A stretch of 64,000 nt of DNA from Pneumocystis sp. 'macacae' (Eukaryota; Ascomycota; Pneumocystomycetes; Pneumocystales; Pneumocystaceae), in contig CM030727.1 in NCBI GenBank assembly GCA_018127085.1, positions 248,001 through 312,000 of the forward strand. Direction: 5' to 3'. The notes beneath the pieces were generated by a model, which saw only the letters and a list, made by a program, of their open reading frames with translations, was not told the DNA's origin and made no database searches. Both the position numbers and the translations under genes were made by a program. Every line of letters starts with the position of its first letter. The first letter of the stretch is position 1. Below are positions 25,070-34,939 of the stretch, piece after piece.

Positions 25070-28000
25070 ATGGGAGAAAGGATAAAACAAAACATTAATT
25101 CAAAGGAAACATCTAGAGCAAAATTAGCAGAACTTCGGGCTCTAAAAGCAGCAGGAAAAACACGTCTTGAATCATATAAAATAAAGGATGAAGAGAATGT
25201 GTATGATTGGGTAGACGACGAGGGATATAGGGAGATTGTACGACGGCGACTTGATCAAGATGATTTTGTAGTGGACGATAATGGAGAAGGATATGTAGAC
25301 TATGGGATAGAAGAATGGGAAACAAAAAAAGAACATTTTAGTGAGGAAGAGGAACTATATTGTAGGATAAAAAAAACAAGAGAGGATATTTATGTTTATA
25401 GGGAGAAAGAACGAAAAAAAAAAAACAGAAAAGAAGGAAATAAGTCAGTTTTTCAAAAAAAAAATACCAACAGCAACTATAGTGAAGACAACAGAAGAAG
25501 AAATCAACTTTATGGCAAATATATTAGGGGAGATTGACGGAAAAGAGCAGTATGCAATATCGGAAAAGACGTGTGAATTGAGATCAATTCCACGAAAACG
25601 CCAGGCATCACCTCCATTGAAAAACTCAAACATTTTAAACCGACTTGAAAAAGCCAGTTCAATATACACAAAACAAAAGGAATCAAATTCCCCAATACAT
25701 CTATCAAATGATAAACACAATATCCCAAATCATCCATACGATACGATACCGTCAGACCCACTGTCAAAAGAAGATACATCATTGTCATCTAACATTAACC
25801 AGAGATTTCATAAATTAAAGGCAGGATCAAAAGACGAGAATGAATTTGAAGTAAAACAACTCACAAGACAAGATATAAAACAAAACAAAACAATTATCCT
25901 TGAAAAACATAACAGATTTCCATTTGAATCAGCAAAAATAGCAATTTCAGAACCGACATCGTCCCCAATACTTGAAAAGATTGATGCATCATCATGGATG
26001 GATGTGAATAAAAGCCTGAATATCATGAGTAGCCCAGATATTTTGCCTTACACAGCAAAAAAAGAAAATTATGAAGATTTTATAGAAGATGATGGTTCTT
26101 TGATGATGTTTTGGATAGATTATACTGATTTAAACGATAGTTTATGTTTTTTTGGAAAAGCGTATAATAAAAAGGTTCAAAAATATGTAAGTTGTTTCCT
26201 TCAAATACATGGTATTATGAGGAATCTATATTTTTTACCCAGAAAATTTAAATTAAATGACAAACATTCTACAGAAGTTACGATGGGCGATGTTTACGAA
26301 GAGGTCTCAGAGTTATTTGAAAAATTTAAAATTGATGAATTTAAATCAAAACCTAAAAATAGGAAATACGTTTTCGAATTCCCCGATGTACCGCACCAAT
26401 GCGATTATTTAAAAGTTTTATATCCATATACAAAACCAACAATACCTCAAGATACCTCTGGAAATACATTCAGTCGTGTTTTTGGTACAAATACTTCATT
26501 ATTTGAACAGTTCGTATTATATAAAAAAATTATGGGACCATGTTGGTTACATATCAAAGAACCGCAGTTCACATTTGGGCAAAATTTGTCATGGTGCAAG
26601 CTTGAACTAGGAGTCATAAGTCCTGAGTGCATTTTTCCTATTTCAGATTCAGAATCAGACCATCCACCACCTCCTTTGACATTAATGAGTATTGCTTTAA
26701 GAAAAATCATAAACCATAAAGAAAACAAGCAAGAAATTGTTGTAATAAGTACAAGAATCTATGAAAATATATCCCTAGATGATCCTACACCAACTAATAA
26801 TTTACCCAGTCAAACTTTTACAATTGTTAGACCTATCGAACAATTATTTCCCACAGGATTTGAAGTTCTAGCTAAAAAGCATAAAGGAACAATTAAGATT
26901 GAAAAAACGGAATCTTCACTCTTAAATTGTTTTTTAGCAAAAATTCAAAATGTAGATCCCGATGTATATATTGGCCATGAATGGCACACCGTAGATTTTG
27001 GAATTTTATTATCAAGAATGAAGGAAAAAAAAATTATGAACTGGCATAGAGTTGGTCGACTCAAAAGAAAAGAATGGCCCAAAATATCAGGTCATTCTGG
27101 GATATTCACAGAAAAACTTTTAGCATCTGGCCGTTTAATATGTGATCTTGCAAACGAATTAGGCCGTTCTTTGATCAAAGCCCAATCTTGGACGTTGTCA
27201 GAACTTTGTCGTATTCAATTGGGTATTGAACGATATGAAATAGATGATGAAAAAATTATTTTTTCCTGGACTGACACAGCAAAAGGCATGATGGAATATA
27301 TTATACATTGTGAAGTTGATACATATTTTATTATAGCAATTGTCCTTAAAGTTCAAATGCTTCCTCTCACTAAACAATTAACTAATCTAGCAGGAAACAA
27401 CTGGGCAAGAACATTAACAGGAGCTAGAGCAGAAAGAAATGAATACATTTTATTACACGAATTTCATCGTGAAAAATATATTTGTCCCGACAAAACAGTT
27501 GCAAAGTCGAAAATAATAGATATTAATGAAGAAGACGAATTATGTGATATAGCTCCATTAAAAAAAAAAGACAAATATAAAGGAGGTCTCGTATTTGAAC
27601 CAATAAAAGGACTATACGATAAATATATACTTGTTATGGACTTTAATAGTTTATATCCTAGCATTATTCAAGAATATAATATATGTTTTACAACTGTTGA
27701 TAGACATGAATGTGAAAACGATGAGAAAATACCAGAACTTCCTGATGAACAAATACCGCAAGGAATACTCCCAAAGCTTATTGAAACACTTATTAATAGA
27801 AGAAAACAAATAAAAAATCTTATGAGAGATAAAAATGCATCATGTATTCAAAAAATGCAATGGGACATAAAACAACAGGCTTTGAAATTAACTGCAAATT
27901 CTATGTATGGTTGTTTAGGATACACAAGATCAAGATTTTATGCAAGACCATTAGCCATCCTAATTACCTACAAAGGAAGAGAAATTTTAAGAAATACAAA

Positions 28001-29603
28001 GGAACTTGCAGAAAGTTTAAACCTTCAAGTATATACGTATAAATATTGCAAGTAACTATTCTAATTTCGTTAGGTAATATATGGGGATACTGATTCTGTT
28101 ATGATTAATACTAACGTTGAAACATTTGAAGAAGCTATGAAAATAGGCAATGAATTTAAAAAACATGTAAATGAGCGATATAAACTTCTTGAGATAGATA
28201 TAGATAATGTTTACCAACGTATGTTGCTACATGCAAAAAAGAAGTATGCAGCTTTACATTTAATTGAAGTTAATGGGAAAATGGAGCCTAAAATTGACGT
28301 AAAAGGGTTGGATATGAAAAGAAGAGAATATTGTATTTTAGCAAAGGAGGCTTCATCGTAAGTGATATAAAAACAATAATTTCAACATTCTGATATATCT
28401 AGTTATGTTTTGGATCAAATATTATCAGGCAAACAAACAGAATTTGTTGTAGAAAAAATTCATGATTACTTGCGAGATTTTGCAAATAAAATACGTATTG
28501 GTGATTTTCAACCGGCAAAGTTTATTATTTATAATGTTCCAAAGCCGTTGTTATAAAAAAATATTAATTCATCTCTAGAAACTTGGAAAAAACCCAGAAG
28601 AATATCCAAATGGGAAATCTATGCCCCATGTTCAAGTCGCTCTTAAAAAAAAAGCAAAAGGAGACAACGTAAAAGCAAATGATGTTATTGGTTATATTAT
28701 TACTGGAAACGAGAACGATAACAAACATATTGCCGAAAGAGCATGTCTTCCGCAAGATGTTATAAAATCTTCAGATATAAAAATTGGTATATTGGTATAT
28801 ATTTTTATAACATCAATTTACTTATTTTAAAACGTTAGATTATAGTTATTATTTAGCGAATCAAATTCTTCCTCCTATAGAACGACTTTGTGCTCCTATT
28901 GAAGGGACAGATCGAACTAGACTAGCAGAATGTTTAGGACTTGATATTAGAAAATATCAAATCAATGAAATCAACAGTGTAGAATATAAAATTTCTACAT
29001 ATGAATCACACTTAACTGATGAAGAACGCTTCAAAAGTGTAACTAGTTTTATAATAACTTGTAATTCATGTCATGAAAAAATTGATTTTAAAGGACTTGC
29101 AAAGTCTAAGGTATTTAAGCAGTTATAATACTAATTTTATTATTGAATTCAACTAGGAATTTGTGAATTTGGAAGGAATTTTCTGCAAATGTGGAAAAAA
29201 AATCCCAATATATACAGTTAGCGCACAATTAGAATCACAAATCCGAAATCACATTTCAATTTACTATAATGCATGGTTATTATGCAATGACCCGTCATGT
29301 GCGAATCATACACGGCAAATTGGTGTATATGGAAGACGATGTTCGATCAAAAACTGTCAAGGTCAAATGTATTTTAAATACTCAGATAAAATGCTTTACA
29401 CACAACTACTTTACTATGACAGTCTTTTCAACGTAAATAAAGCACGGGAAGTTGCGAATCAGTTTCCAAATCCTGAATCAATATTTGTCTGTGCAGAATA
29501 CAATCGTGAGCGCTTTGAAAAGGTGCGATATATTACACAGAGTTATTTAAACCACAGTAGACGTCGTTTTGTGGATCTTCAAAGCATCTTCAGTTTTGCA
29601 TAG
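25070..29603 (+). CDS. POL1: DNA polymerase alpha catalytic subunit
   Basis: Starts [19 protein letters not shown], followed by [20 protein letters not shown] and [17 protein letters not shown], the Pol1 N-terminal (DNA pol alpha N) region. The ISQFFKKK block matches the conserved NSFF-like patch. Polymerase motifs are intact: motif [18 protein letters not shown] (about 27,640), motif [14 protein letters not shown] (about 27,890) and motif [10 protein letters not shown] (about 28,080, just after a 3' splice site). The C-terminus has the CysA/CysB zinc modules ([50 protein letters not shown]). The protein initiates lagging-strand synthesis with primase. The frame changes at a run of twelve A (25414-25425); no plausible intron explains it, so either a one-base homopolymer error or a real frameshift lies there. 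Several short introns follow motif B. Confidence 0.93.
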
Positions 29604-29627
29604 CATAAAATTTTGCATAGCATAAAA
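29594..29627. repeat. 17-bp perfect tandem duplication across the POL1 stop codon
   Basis: TTTTGCATAGCATAAAA occurs twice back to back (29594-29610 and 29611-29627). The first copy contains the last codons and stop codon of POL1. Confidence 0.85.
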
Positions 29628-30217
29628 TTTTGAATTAATGAAATAAATTTAAAGTTTATATTATGATTCAAATCAAAATACACTAATATTTTGATACAAT
29701 TGGCATTCCTTTAACTCATTTTTTCAAACATTTATCAATATGTACAATTCTTAACACAGTATTTTAATACAACTTTTAACAATCTTAATACACCATTCTT
29801 ACACTACTCTTCAAAGTTTTTATTGCAACCTTCAGACACTAATTATTTTCAATATCTGAAAACCTAACCCTTAATAATTAACCGAAAAGCGGAACAAAAA
29901 TCATTTTTTACATTATTAATTCATATTTAAACATTAAACAAACGAGTCTTAAAAATGACCCAATACTATAAAGAAATACACTGAAAGCTTTAAAATAAAT
30001 TCTAAAAATATATATTTTTTGGAACCATTTAATAAGATAAACATTTAAAACGCCCTACAATAGTACAACGGGACAGCCGGATACCAACTAAATCCAACCC
30101 TCAACTAACAACGGAACATATCTATCTCCGACAGATAGTGTTAACGAGTAAAACATTGCCAAATACAAAGGACATAAAGCAGAGACCCAGAAAAAACCCG
30201 GCGGAAGCTTTGCATAA
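29604..30217. other. Intergenic region at the left shoulder of the G+C island
   Basis: About 600 bases after POL1. The first 440 bases are A+T-rich like the surroundings; from about 30,045 G+C rises. A small minus-strand frame of 91 codons (30088-30363) with one hydrophobic stretch begins with ATG and ends with a stop, but resembles nothing I know and overlaps the next plus-strand exon. No convincing gene. Confidence 0.4.
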
Positions 30218-31232
30218 TACATCTCTACAACATTGACAAAGCGCCTTTTGCGCAAAACTTCAGCCATCCACATCACGGTGAAACAAGCCATTGACCGCAC
30301 CACTGCGGATTTTTCATTACAACAAACAATAACACAGGAACCCTCCCAAAATGCATCGTCCAAAACAGCTGCATTCTTATCTACACCCCCCCCAAAATCA
30401 TCTACGCAGGAACTACCTCAACTGCAGCTTCCAGACGATCTACCAAGCGAGCTGACAAATGATCTGCCAAGCGACCTAACATCTGCTCAAATTGCAGCAA
30501 TGACCCCGGATGAAACAAAACAAAGTGTATGTATAGCTATACGCCGCAGCAGAACCATACAGAACTCAAAACAAGAGCTATCCCCAATCTGCTCAACTAA
30601 CAAATAGCGTCTCCTCCTGCTGCTCCTGCTTTTAAGACTTTGCTGACTCTGAGATCCAGTTGCACCGTGCAATGAAACAGCTTGCACTACTGCGCCGAAT
30701 GCTGCTGGCAGAGCGTAGAAACACTGCACACTACACATTGCAGCACAAGCTACTAACAATAGAGCTCCACCAGGCACAGCAGTCACAAACAGAGCTGACA
30801 CGCATACGCCATGAAACCGACCACCTGCTCTTCGAGCTCTCCATCCCTGCAAATGCCTGTGGAGTCTGTCGGCGACACTGCCAGATGATCCAGCGGCGCC
30901 TGCGCAGAATACTCGAGGAGCAAAGACACGATGCCCCTTCCAGAGCCCTGCGTACACACAACAGACCACGCAACAAGCCCCCCGATACACAGACCCGCAC
31001 CGGCCCCACCTGCAACCCCCTCTCAACATGCCATGGCCTTATGAGTCCTATTTCCTTCCATCCGCGCCGTAAACACCAGCATACTGTAGACCCTAACCCC
31101 AATACACCCTCAGACACCCTAGACCGGACCCTAGCCCGAACCCTAGATCGACACATAACCCATCACTATTCTCTTCGGTCATACCAGTCTCTGCCCATCA
31201 GTCCCAGTGCATCGCCATCGCTGCAGCCCTAA
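30218..31232 (+). CDS. Unrecognised coiled-coil protein, start unresolved
   Basis: Two exons fit well. Exon 1 (ending near 30,528) encodes a Ser/Thr/Pro/Gln-rich segment with a repeated LPSELTNDLPSDLT and then AAMTPDETKQS. A GTATGT donor and a CCAG acceptor at about 30,659 join it in frame to LHRAMKQLALLRRMLLAERR. A helical heptad-like stretch follows (LQHKLLTIELHQAQQSQTEL), then a Cys/His patch ACGVCRRHCQMIQRRLRRIL and a basic Pro-rich tail. No in-frame ATG is visible upstream, so the true first exon is missing from this model. G+C content rises along the gene as it enters the island. It could be a structural or spindle/transcription-related protein; I cannot assign a function. The 3' coding part overlaps CCCTAA-like words. 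Confidence 0.45.
31085..31148. repeat. Cluster of degenerate telomere-like CCCTAA/CCCTAG words
   Basis: Five CCCTA(A/G) words in about 60 bases, spaced by 7-15 bases, inside the 3' part of the coiled-coil gene. They are translated there as a repeated TLDRTLARTLDR-like stretch, so coding constraint may be an alternative origin. Confidence 0.45.
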
Positions 31233-31373
31233 TGCCTCGTCTCCGGACCGTCTGCTGTTGCTGTCAATATACTGTCCCAACTCCCAGCACTTCCAATGCA
31301 TCTCCCCTCCACTCAGCCCACAGCCCCCGCTAGGCCAGTAGCCGGTGCATGCCTCCCTCCCGCCCCCGCTACG

Positions 31374-31462
31374 TGCATACACGCATACACCCCGCATAGC
31401 GCGCATACAACACGCATATAATACGCATATACTATGCATACACCGCGCATACACGTGCACAG
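31374..31462. repeat. CGCATA array (left, inverted copy)
   Basis: About ten imperfect CGCATA/GCATAC units in about 90 bases, just downstream of the AAR2 stop codon. On the minus strand it reads TATGCG, the same unit as in RPS14 intron 2 on the plus strand, so the two arrays are inverted relative to each other. Confidence 0.75.
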
Positions 31463-31483
31463 CATGCACTGCTGTCCAGACAC

Positions 31484-32573
31484 CTACAGCCGCACCACCA
31501 CCGGCCCGTCCTCCGACCCCTCTGACTCCCCCGACCCCCCCGTCTCCACCACCTCGTCCCGCTCCACATCATACTCCACCTCCCCCTCCCCCCCACACAT
31601 GTCCGCCCCCCCCTCCAGCCGCACAAGCGCCGCCCACACCCGCTCCCCCCACTCCCCCGCCACCTCTGCCTCGCATATATTCCGCCTCAGCCTCTGCACT
31701 GTAAGCACCAACCCATCCCACCCCACATACCCTCAGACTCCTCCTCAGCCACCCATCCCCAAACACATCTGCTGCCTCTGCCCCTCCATACTCCATCTGC
31801 ACCCGCAGTGCATCCATCCACTCCACATACAGCCCTGCAAGCCGCCCAACCGCCCTCCTGCACGACGAGACCAGCGTTATCATCCGCCTCCACTGCTCCA
31901 AGCATGTCCCGTTCGACACAAAGACAAAGACAACAAAGCACATCTGGAACTCCCCGACAAACCGCCTGCTCTCTGCCACTCAGCCTGCACCACACGCTGC
32001 CCACACACCTCCTCCACACTCCGTCCCAACCACCCGCTCCAGCTCCCAGCTCTTGTCCAGGAAGCCGTCGGTGACCTCGCGCCCCACTGCGCCCGGCCGC
32101 CACGTGCGCCCAAGCTCGATCTCCAGCAGCCGCATGTCGCCTGCAGCGCCCGGCAGCCCCGGCAACGGCTCGTCGAGGTACGACGCGGTCGCACCCGTCA
32201 CCTCCCAGGGCGGCGACAGGACCTCGTCGAGCAGGGTGCACGTGACGCAGGACAGCAGCGCAGGAAAGAGTGCAGCGCGGCCAGATGCAGCGGGAAACAC
32301 GGTCTGCGGCGCAGCAGCACAGTCTGCAGCACGCTCCAGTGCCTCGCTGGCGCTGGAGTAGCGCCAGCACAGCTGCTCGGCAGCAGCAATGCAGAAAAAG
32401 AAGCCCTGCGGAAAGCCACAGTGCGCAGTGCCGCGTGTGCGCACCGCATACCATGCCCAGTGGATGCCCGGGGAGAGGCCGGAAAGCCCAGAAAAGCCGG
32501 GGGGCGTCAGCCAGGAGTGTCCATCGACGCCAAAGAGCGTGCCGTCCGGGAGCCCCGAGACAGCAAGAGCCAT
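31484..32573 (-). CDS. AAR2: Aar2-like U5 snRNP assembly factor
   Basis: Starts at ATG 32573-32571 with [20 protein letters not shown], then [20 protein letters not shown] and [19 protein letters not shown]. This order (GLPxGTxFGxDxxSW, PGIH, GFF) is the signature of the Aar2 N-terminal domain. A middle block [20 protein letters not shown] and a C-terminal block [29 protein letters not shown] correspond to the Aar2 helical domain. An intron of about 70 nt precedes GEFQ, and a second of roughly 40 nt (GTATGT...TGCAG) joins WLRRSLR to [11 protein letters not shown]. Aar2 binds Prp8 and escorts U5 snRNP during its maturation. Codon use is extremely G+C-rich compared with genes outside the island. 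Long antisense frames over this region are shadows of low stop-codon density. Confidence 0.8.
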
Positions 32574-32578
32574 GGGGC

Positions 32579-32592
32579 GTTGCTGGAGCAAC
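32579..32592. promoter_or_regulatory. X-box-like palindrome in the 53-bp AAR2/RPS14 divergent promoter
   Basis: GTTGCT-GG-AGCAAC is a perfect 6-bp inverted repeat with a 2-bp spacer. It lies within the only 53 bases (32574-32626) separating the AAR2 and RPS14 start codons. The shape and sequence fit an RFX-type X-box. The factor is inferred. Confidence 0.5.
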
Positions 32593-32626
32593 CGGCAGAT
32601 AGGGCTGTGCGGGGGAGCGGGGAAGC

Positions 32627-33357
32627 ATGGCGCCGAAGAAGACGGTGCAGGCGGCAGAGCAGGCTCGGGTGGGGCCGCAGATCCGGGAGGGCGAGCTGTA
32701 GGTGGGGGCGCGGGGGGCGTGCTTACAGAGACAGGGTGTTTGGGGTGGCACACATCTTTGCAAGCTTCAACGACACGTTTGTCCATGTGACTGATCTGTC
32801 GGGGCGGGAGACGATTGCGCGGGTGACAGGTGGGTGCCGGGCATGCGCAGTATGCGCCTGTATGCGCAGTATGCGTGCTATATGCGCGGCATATGCATAG
32901 TATATGCGTGTTGTATGCGTAGTATATGCGTAGTATATGCGGGTGTATGCGGTGTATGCGCTGTGCGCAGTATGTTGTGTGCTGTATGCGCACTGCGCTG
33001 TTTGCAGGCACGCGGGGCGGGGCTGACGACACAGGGGGCATGAAGGTCAAGGCGGACCGGGACGAGTCGTCGCCGTATGCAGCGATGCTGGCGGCACAGG
33101 ATGTTGCAGCGCGGTGCAAGGAGCTCGGGATTACTGCGCTGCACATCAAGATCCGGGCAACAGGGGGTTGGGCGTGCGGTGTATGCGCGTGTCTGACGGC
33201 TGCAGGGACATCGACAAAGACACCGGGGCCAGGCGCGCAGTCTGCATTGAGGGCGCTTGCGCGCTCAGGCATGAAGATCGGGCGGATCGAGGATGTCACG
33301 CCGATCCCGACAGACTCGACGCGGCGCAAGGGTGGGCGGCGCGGCCGCAGACTCTAG
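32627..33357 (+). CDS. RPS14: 40S ribosomal protein uS11 (S14)
   Basis: Four exons: 32627-32697, 32735-32829, 33035-33166 and 33206-33357. They encode [20 protein letters not shown], then [80 protein letters not shown], and the C-terminus [26 protein letters not shown]. This is essentially the full universal uS11 sequence of the small-subunit platform. Introns 1 and 3 are about 37-39 nt, but intron 2 (32830-33034) is 205 nt and filled with TATGCG-like units. G+C-rich codon use contrasts with genes outside the island. It is divergent from AAR2 with 53 bp between start codons, and convergent with RPS16. Confidence 0.95.
32843..33000. repeat. TATGCG array within RPS14 intron 2
   Basis: About 160 bases of imperfect TATGCG, TATATGCG and TGTATGCG units fill most of RPS14 intron 2. 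They are in the opposite orientation to the array downstream of AAR2. Not a CRISPR: units are only 6-9 bp and have no spacers. Confidence 0.8.
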
Positions 33358-33592
33358 TGGGCGAAAGGCAGACGTGGGGCATGTGTCCAAAAAGAATGTG
33401 TATATTGATGTACAGTACTGAATCCATGTGTCTGGTGCCGCATATAGTGAGGTGCACTGCTGCGCCGGCAGCAGAGTGCACGCTCTGCAGACAGTGCAGA
33501 TGCACATGGAGCCGGTGTCTGCAGACAGCCCAGCTGTTTTATTTGAAACGCCTCTGTGCAGCCCGCACAGCCGCGCATATACACAATGCAGA

Positions 33593-34124
33593 TCAGCGAT
33601 AAGACTGGCAACGTTAGGGTGTCCGGAGACACGGGACACACCTTCTGGTACTTGGAACGAGCGCCTTTGCCACCGAACTTCTTTGGCTCGCAGCGCCGCG
33701 GGTCGGCGACAAGCAGTGTGCGGTCGTATGCAATAAGAGCCTTTTTAAGCTCGATCTTGCTCTGCTCGTCGGCGTATTTCTGGTAGTATGCAACAATCGC
33801 CTTTGAAATTGCCTGTCTATGCATATTAGAAGACTCGGCGGGGGCCATCTGTACCGGATCGCATAGATCTGGGACACGTGACCGCCGCCGGTGACGCGGA
33901 CACGGATGTCGACATTGGCGAACTTGTCGATGCCGGCAATGAGGAGCGGCTCATAGACCTGGAGGTCAGCAGGCACCAGAGGAGAAACACACCTTGAGGC
34001 GCAGGATCTCAGGCTTGATCAGAGAGATGGGGCATCCATTTACTTTGAGCAGTCCACGGCCGGTTTTACAGTGTGCGACGGCGGTGGCAGTCTTTTTTCT
34101 TCCGAATGTCTGAACGGACTCCAT
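33593..34124 (-). CDS. RPS16: 40S ribosomal protein uS9 (S16)
   Basis: Starts at ATG 34124-34122 with [20 protein letters not shown], then [20 protein letters not shown]. Short introns separate [35 protein letters not shown], then [20 protein letters not shown] and [26 protein letters not shown]. The last exon is only twelve bases (33593-33604) and gives the invariant C-terminal SYR plus TGA. The intron before it is 37 nt. uS9 sits in the 40S head with its C-terminal Arg reaching P-site tRNA, so this tiny exon is functionally essential. The gene is in the G+C-rich island. Confidence 0.95.
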
Positions 34125-34939
34125 CGCACGCAAACATTTTTCTCGCTGACACTTAATAGCAACAGCCCTACCGCAACCCTAATGGGTGCGGTGGCAAGGG
34201 TTGCGGGAACTGTTGCCAGGCAACGGCTCTGATGACCAGAGCAACAGTGGCCGTGGCAAGCAAGAGCGCTGGCACGGCGGCACAGAGAATGAGATGCAAA
34301 GACAGGTGCGCTGCAGGACTCGCCATACAAACAGGACAAGCTGGCAAGAGCAGGAAACCACCGCAACCCAAGTAACCATAGCAACCAACATATTGTGCCA
34401 AGAATGGACAGGCAAAGACAGATGCGCATCAAAAACAAACAAGGGAGACATTAGAACATATGCCTGCACACTAGTCCTGCATGGCCTGTTTCCAGACAGA
34501 TGCATAGCTGTATTGCAGCCAAGCACTATAAGCATCTAACACGCTTCAGTCACCAAGAAAGCCCCGCTAGACAAAGATTCTTGCACAGAAGCGACGGGAC
34601 TCAGACAAAATTCTCTCTAATATCACTATCACCCCGAGTGCGCCGCAGAAGAGGTTTCATCTTTCATTATAGATGTGTATGCACGTGACTATCGAGGATT
34701 AAACCCTAATACAAAAAGCAGGAAACATGAAATAGATTATACAGCTATCAAAGCACAAATGTTAAGAACATATGGGTATACAGAAAAAAGGGTTCTCCAG
34801 GAACAACAATTCTTATTTGAAACTATATAATCTAAATAAACACAAGCCAAGCGCTATTCAACACTACAAGAGACTTGGGACAGAAAACCTAACCCTCGAG
34901 CAAAGAACTTAGCACAGAGTAAAGCGCACATATAGCAAC
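34125..34939. promoter_or_regulatory. RPS16/TAZ1 divergent promoter region
   Basis: About 815 bases between divergent start codons, with G+C falling from left to right. Notable sites are a perfect 10-bp inverted repeat CCGCAACCCT/AGGGTTGCGG (34171-34180 and 34197-34206) whose left arm overlaps AACCCTAA (34175-34182, Tbf1-like), an X-box-like palindrome GTTGCCAGGCAAC (34212-34224), a second X-box GTAACCATAGCAAC (34372-34385), CAGTCACC (34547-34554, similar to the fission yeast HomolD box) and another AACCCTAA (34702-34709). Frames on both strands here are long only because stop codons are rare. No gene recognised. Confidence 0.5.

Noticed and set aside
25445..27664. Several minus-strand frames within POL1
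   Set aside because: They are antisense shadows of the polymerase coding exons.
31374..33000. CRISPR-like array
   Set aside because: Units are 6-9 bp with no unique spacers, in a eukaryotic context.
31434..33329. Very long overlapping frames on both strands in the G+C-rich core (up to about 490 codons)
   Set aside because: Stop codons are rare at this composition. Only AAR2 on the minus strand and the four RPS14 exons on the plus strand show family motifs; the rest are shadows.
34225..34260. Possible box C/D snoRNA (TGATGA word)
   Set aside because: The preceding base does not fit a C box and no D box or closing stem is seen.
34186..34539. 118-codon frames on both strands in the RPS16/TAZ1 promoter
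   Set aside because: No motif, overlapping palindromic regulatory sequence, and explained by low stop-codon density.
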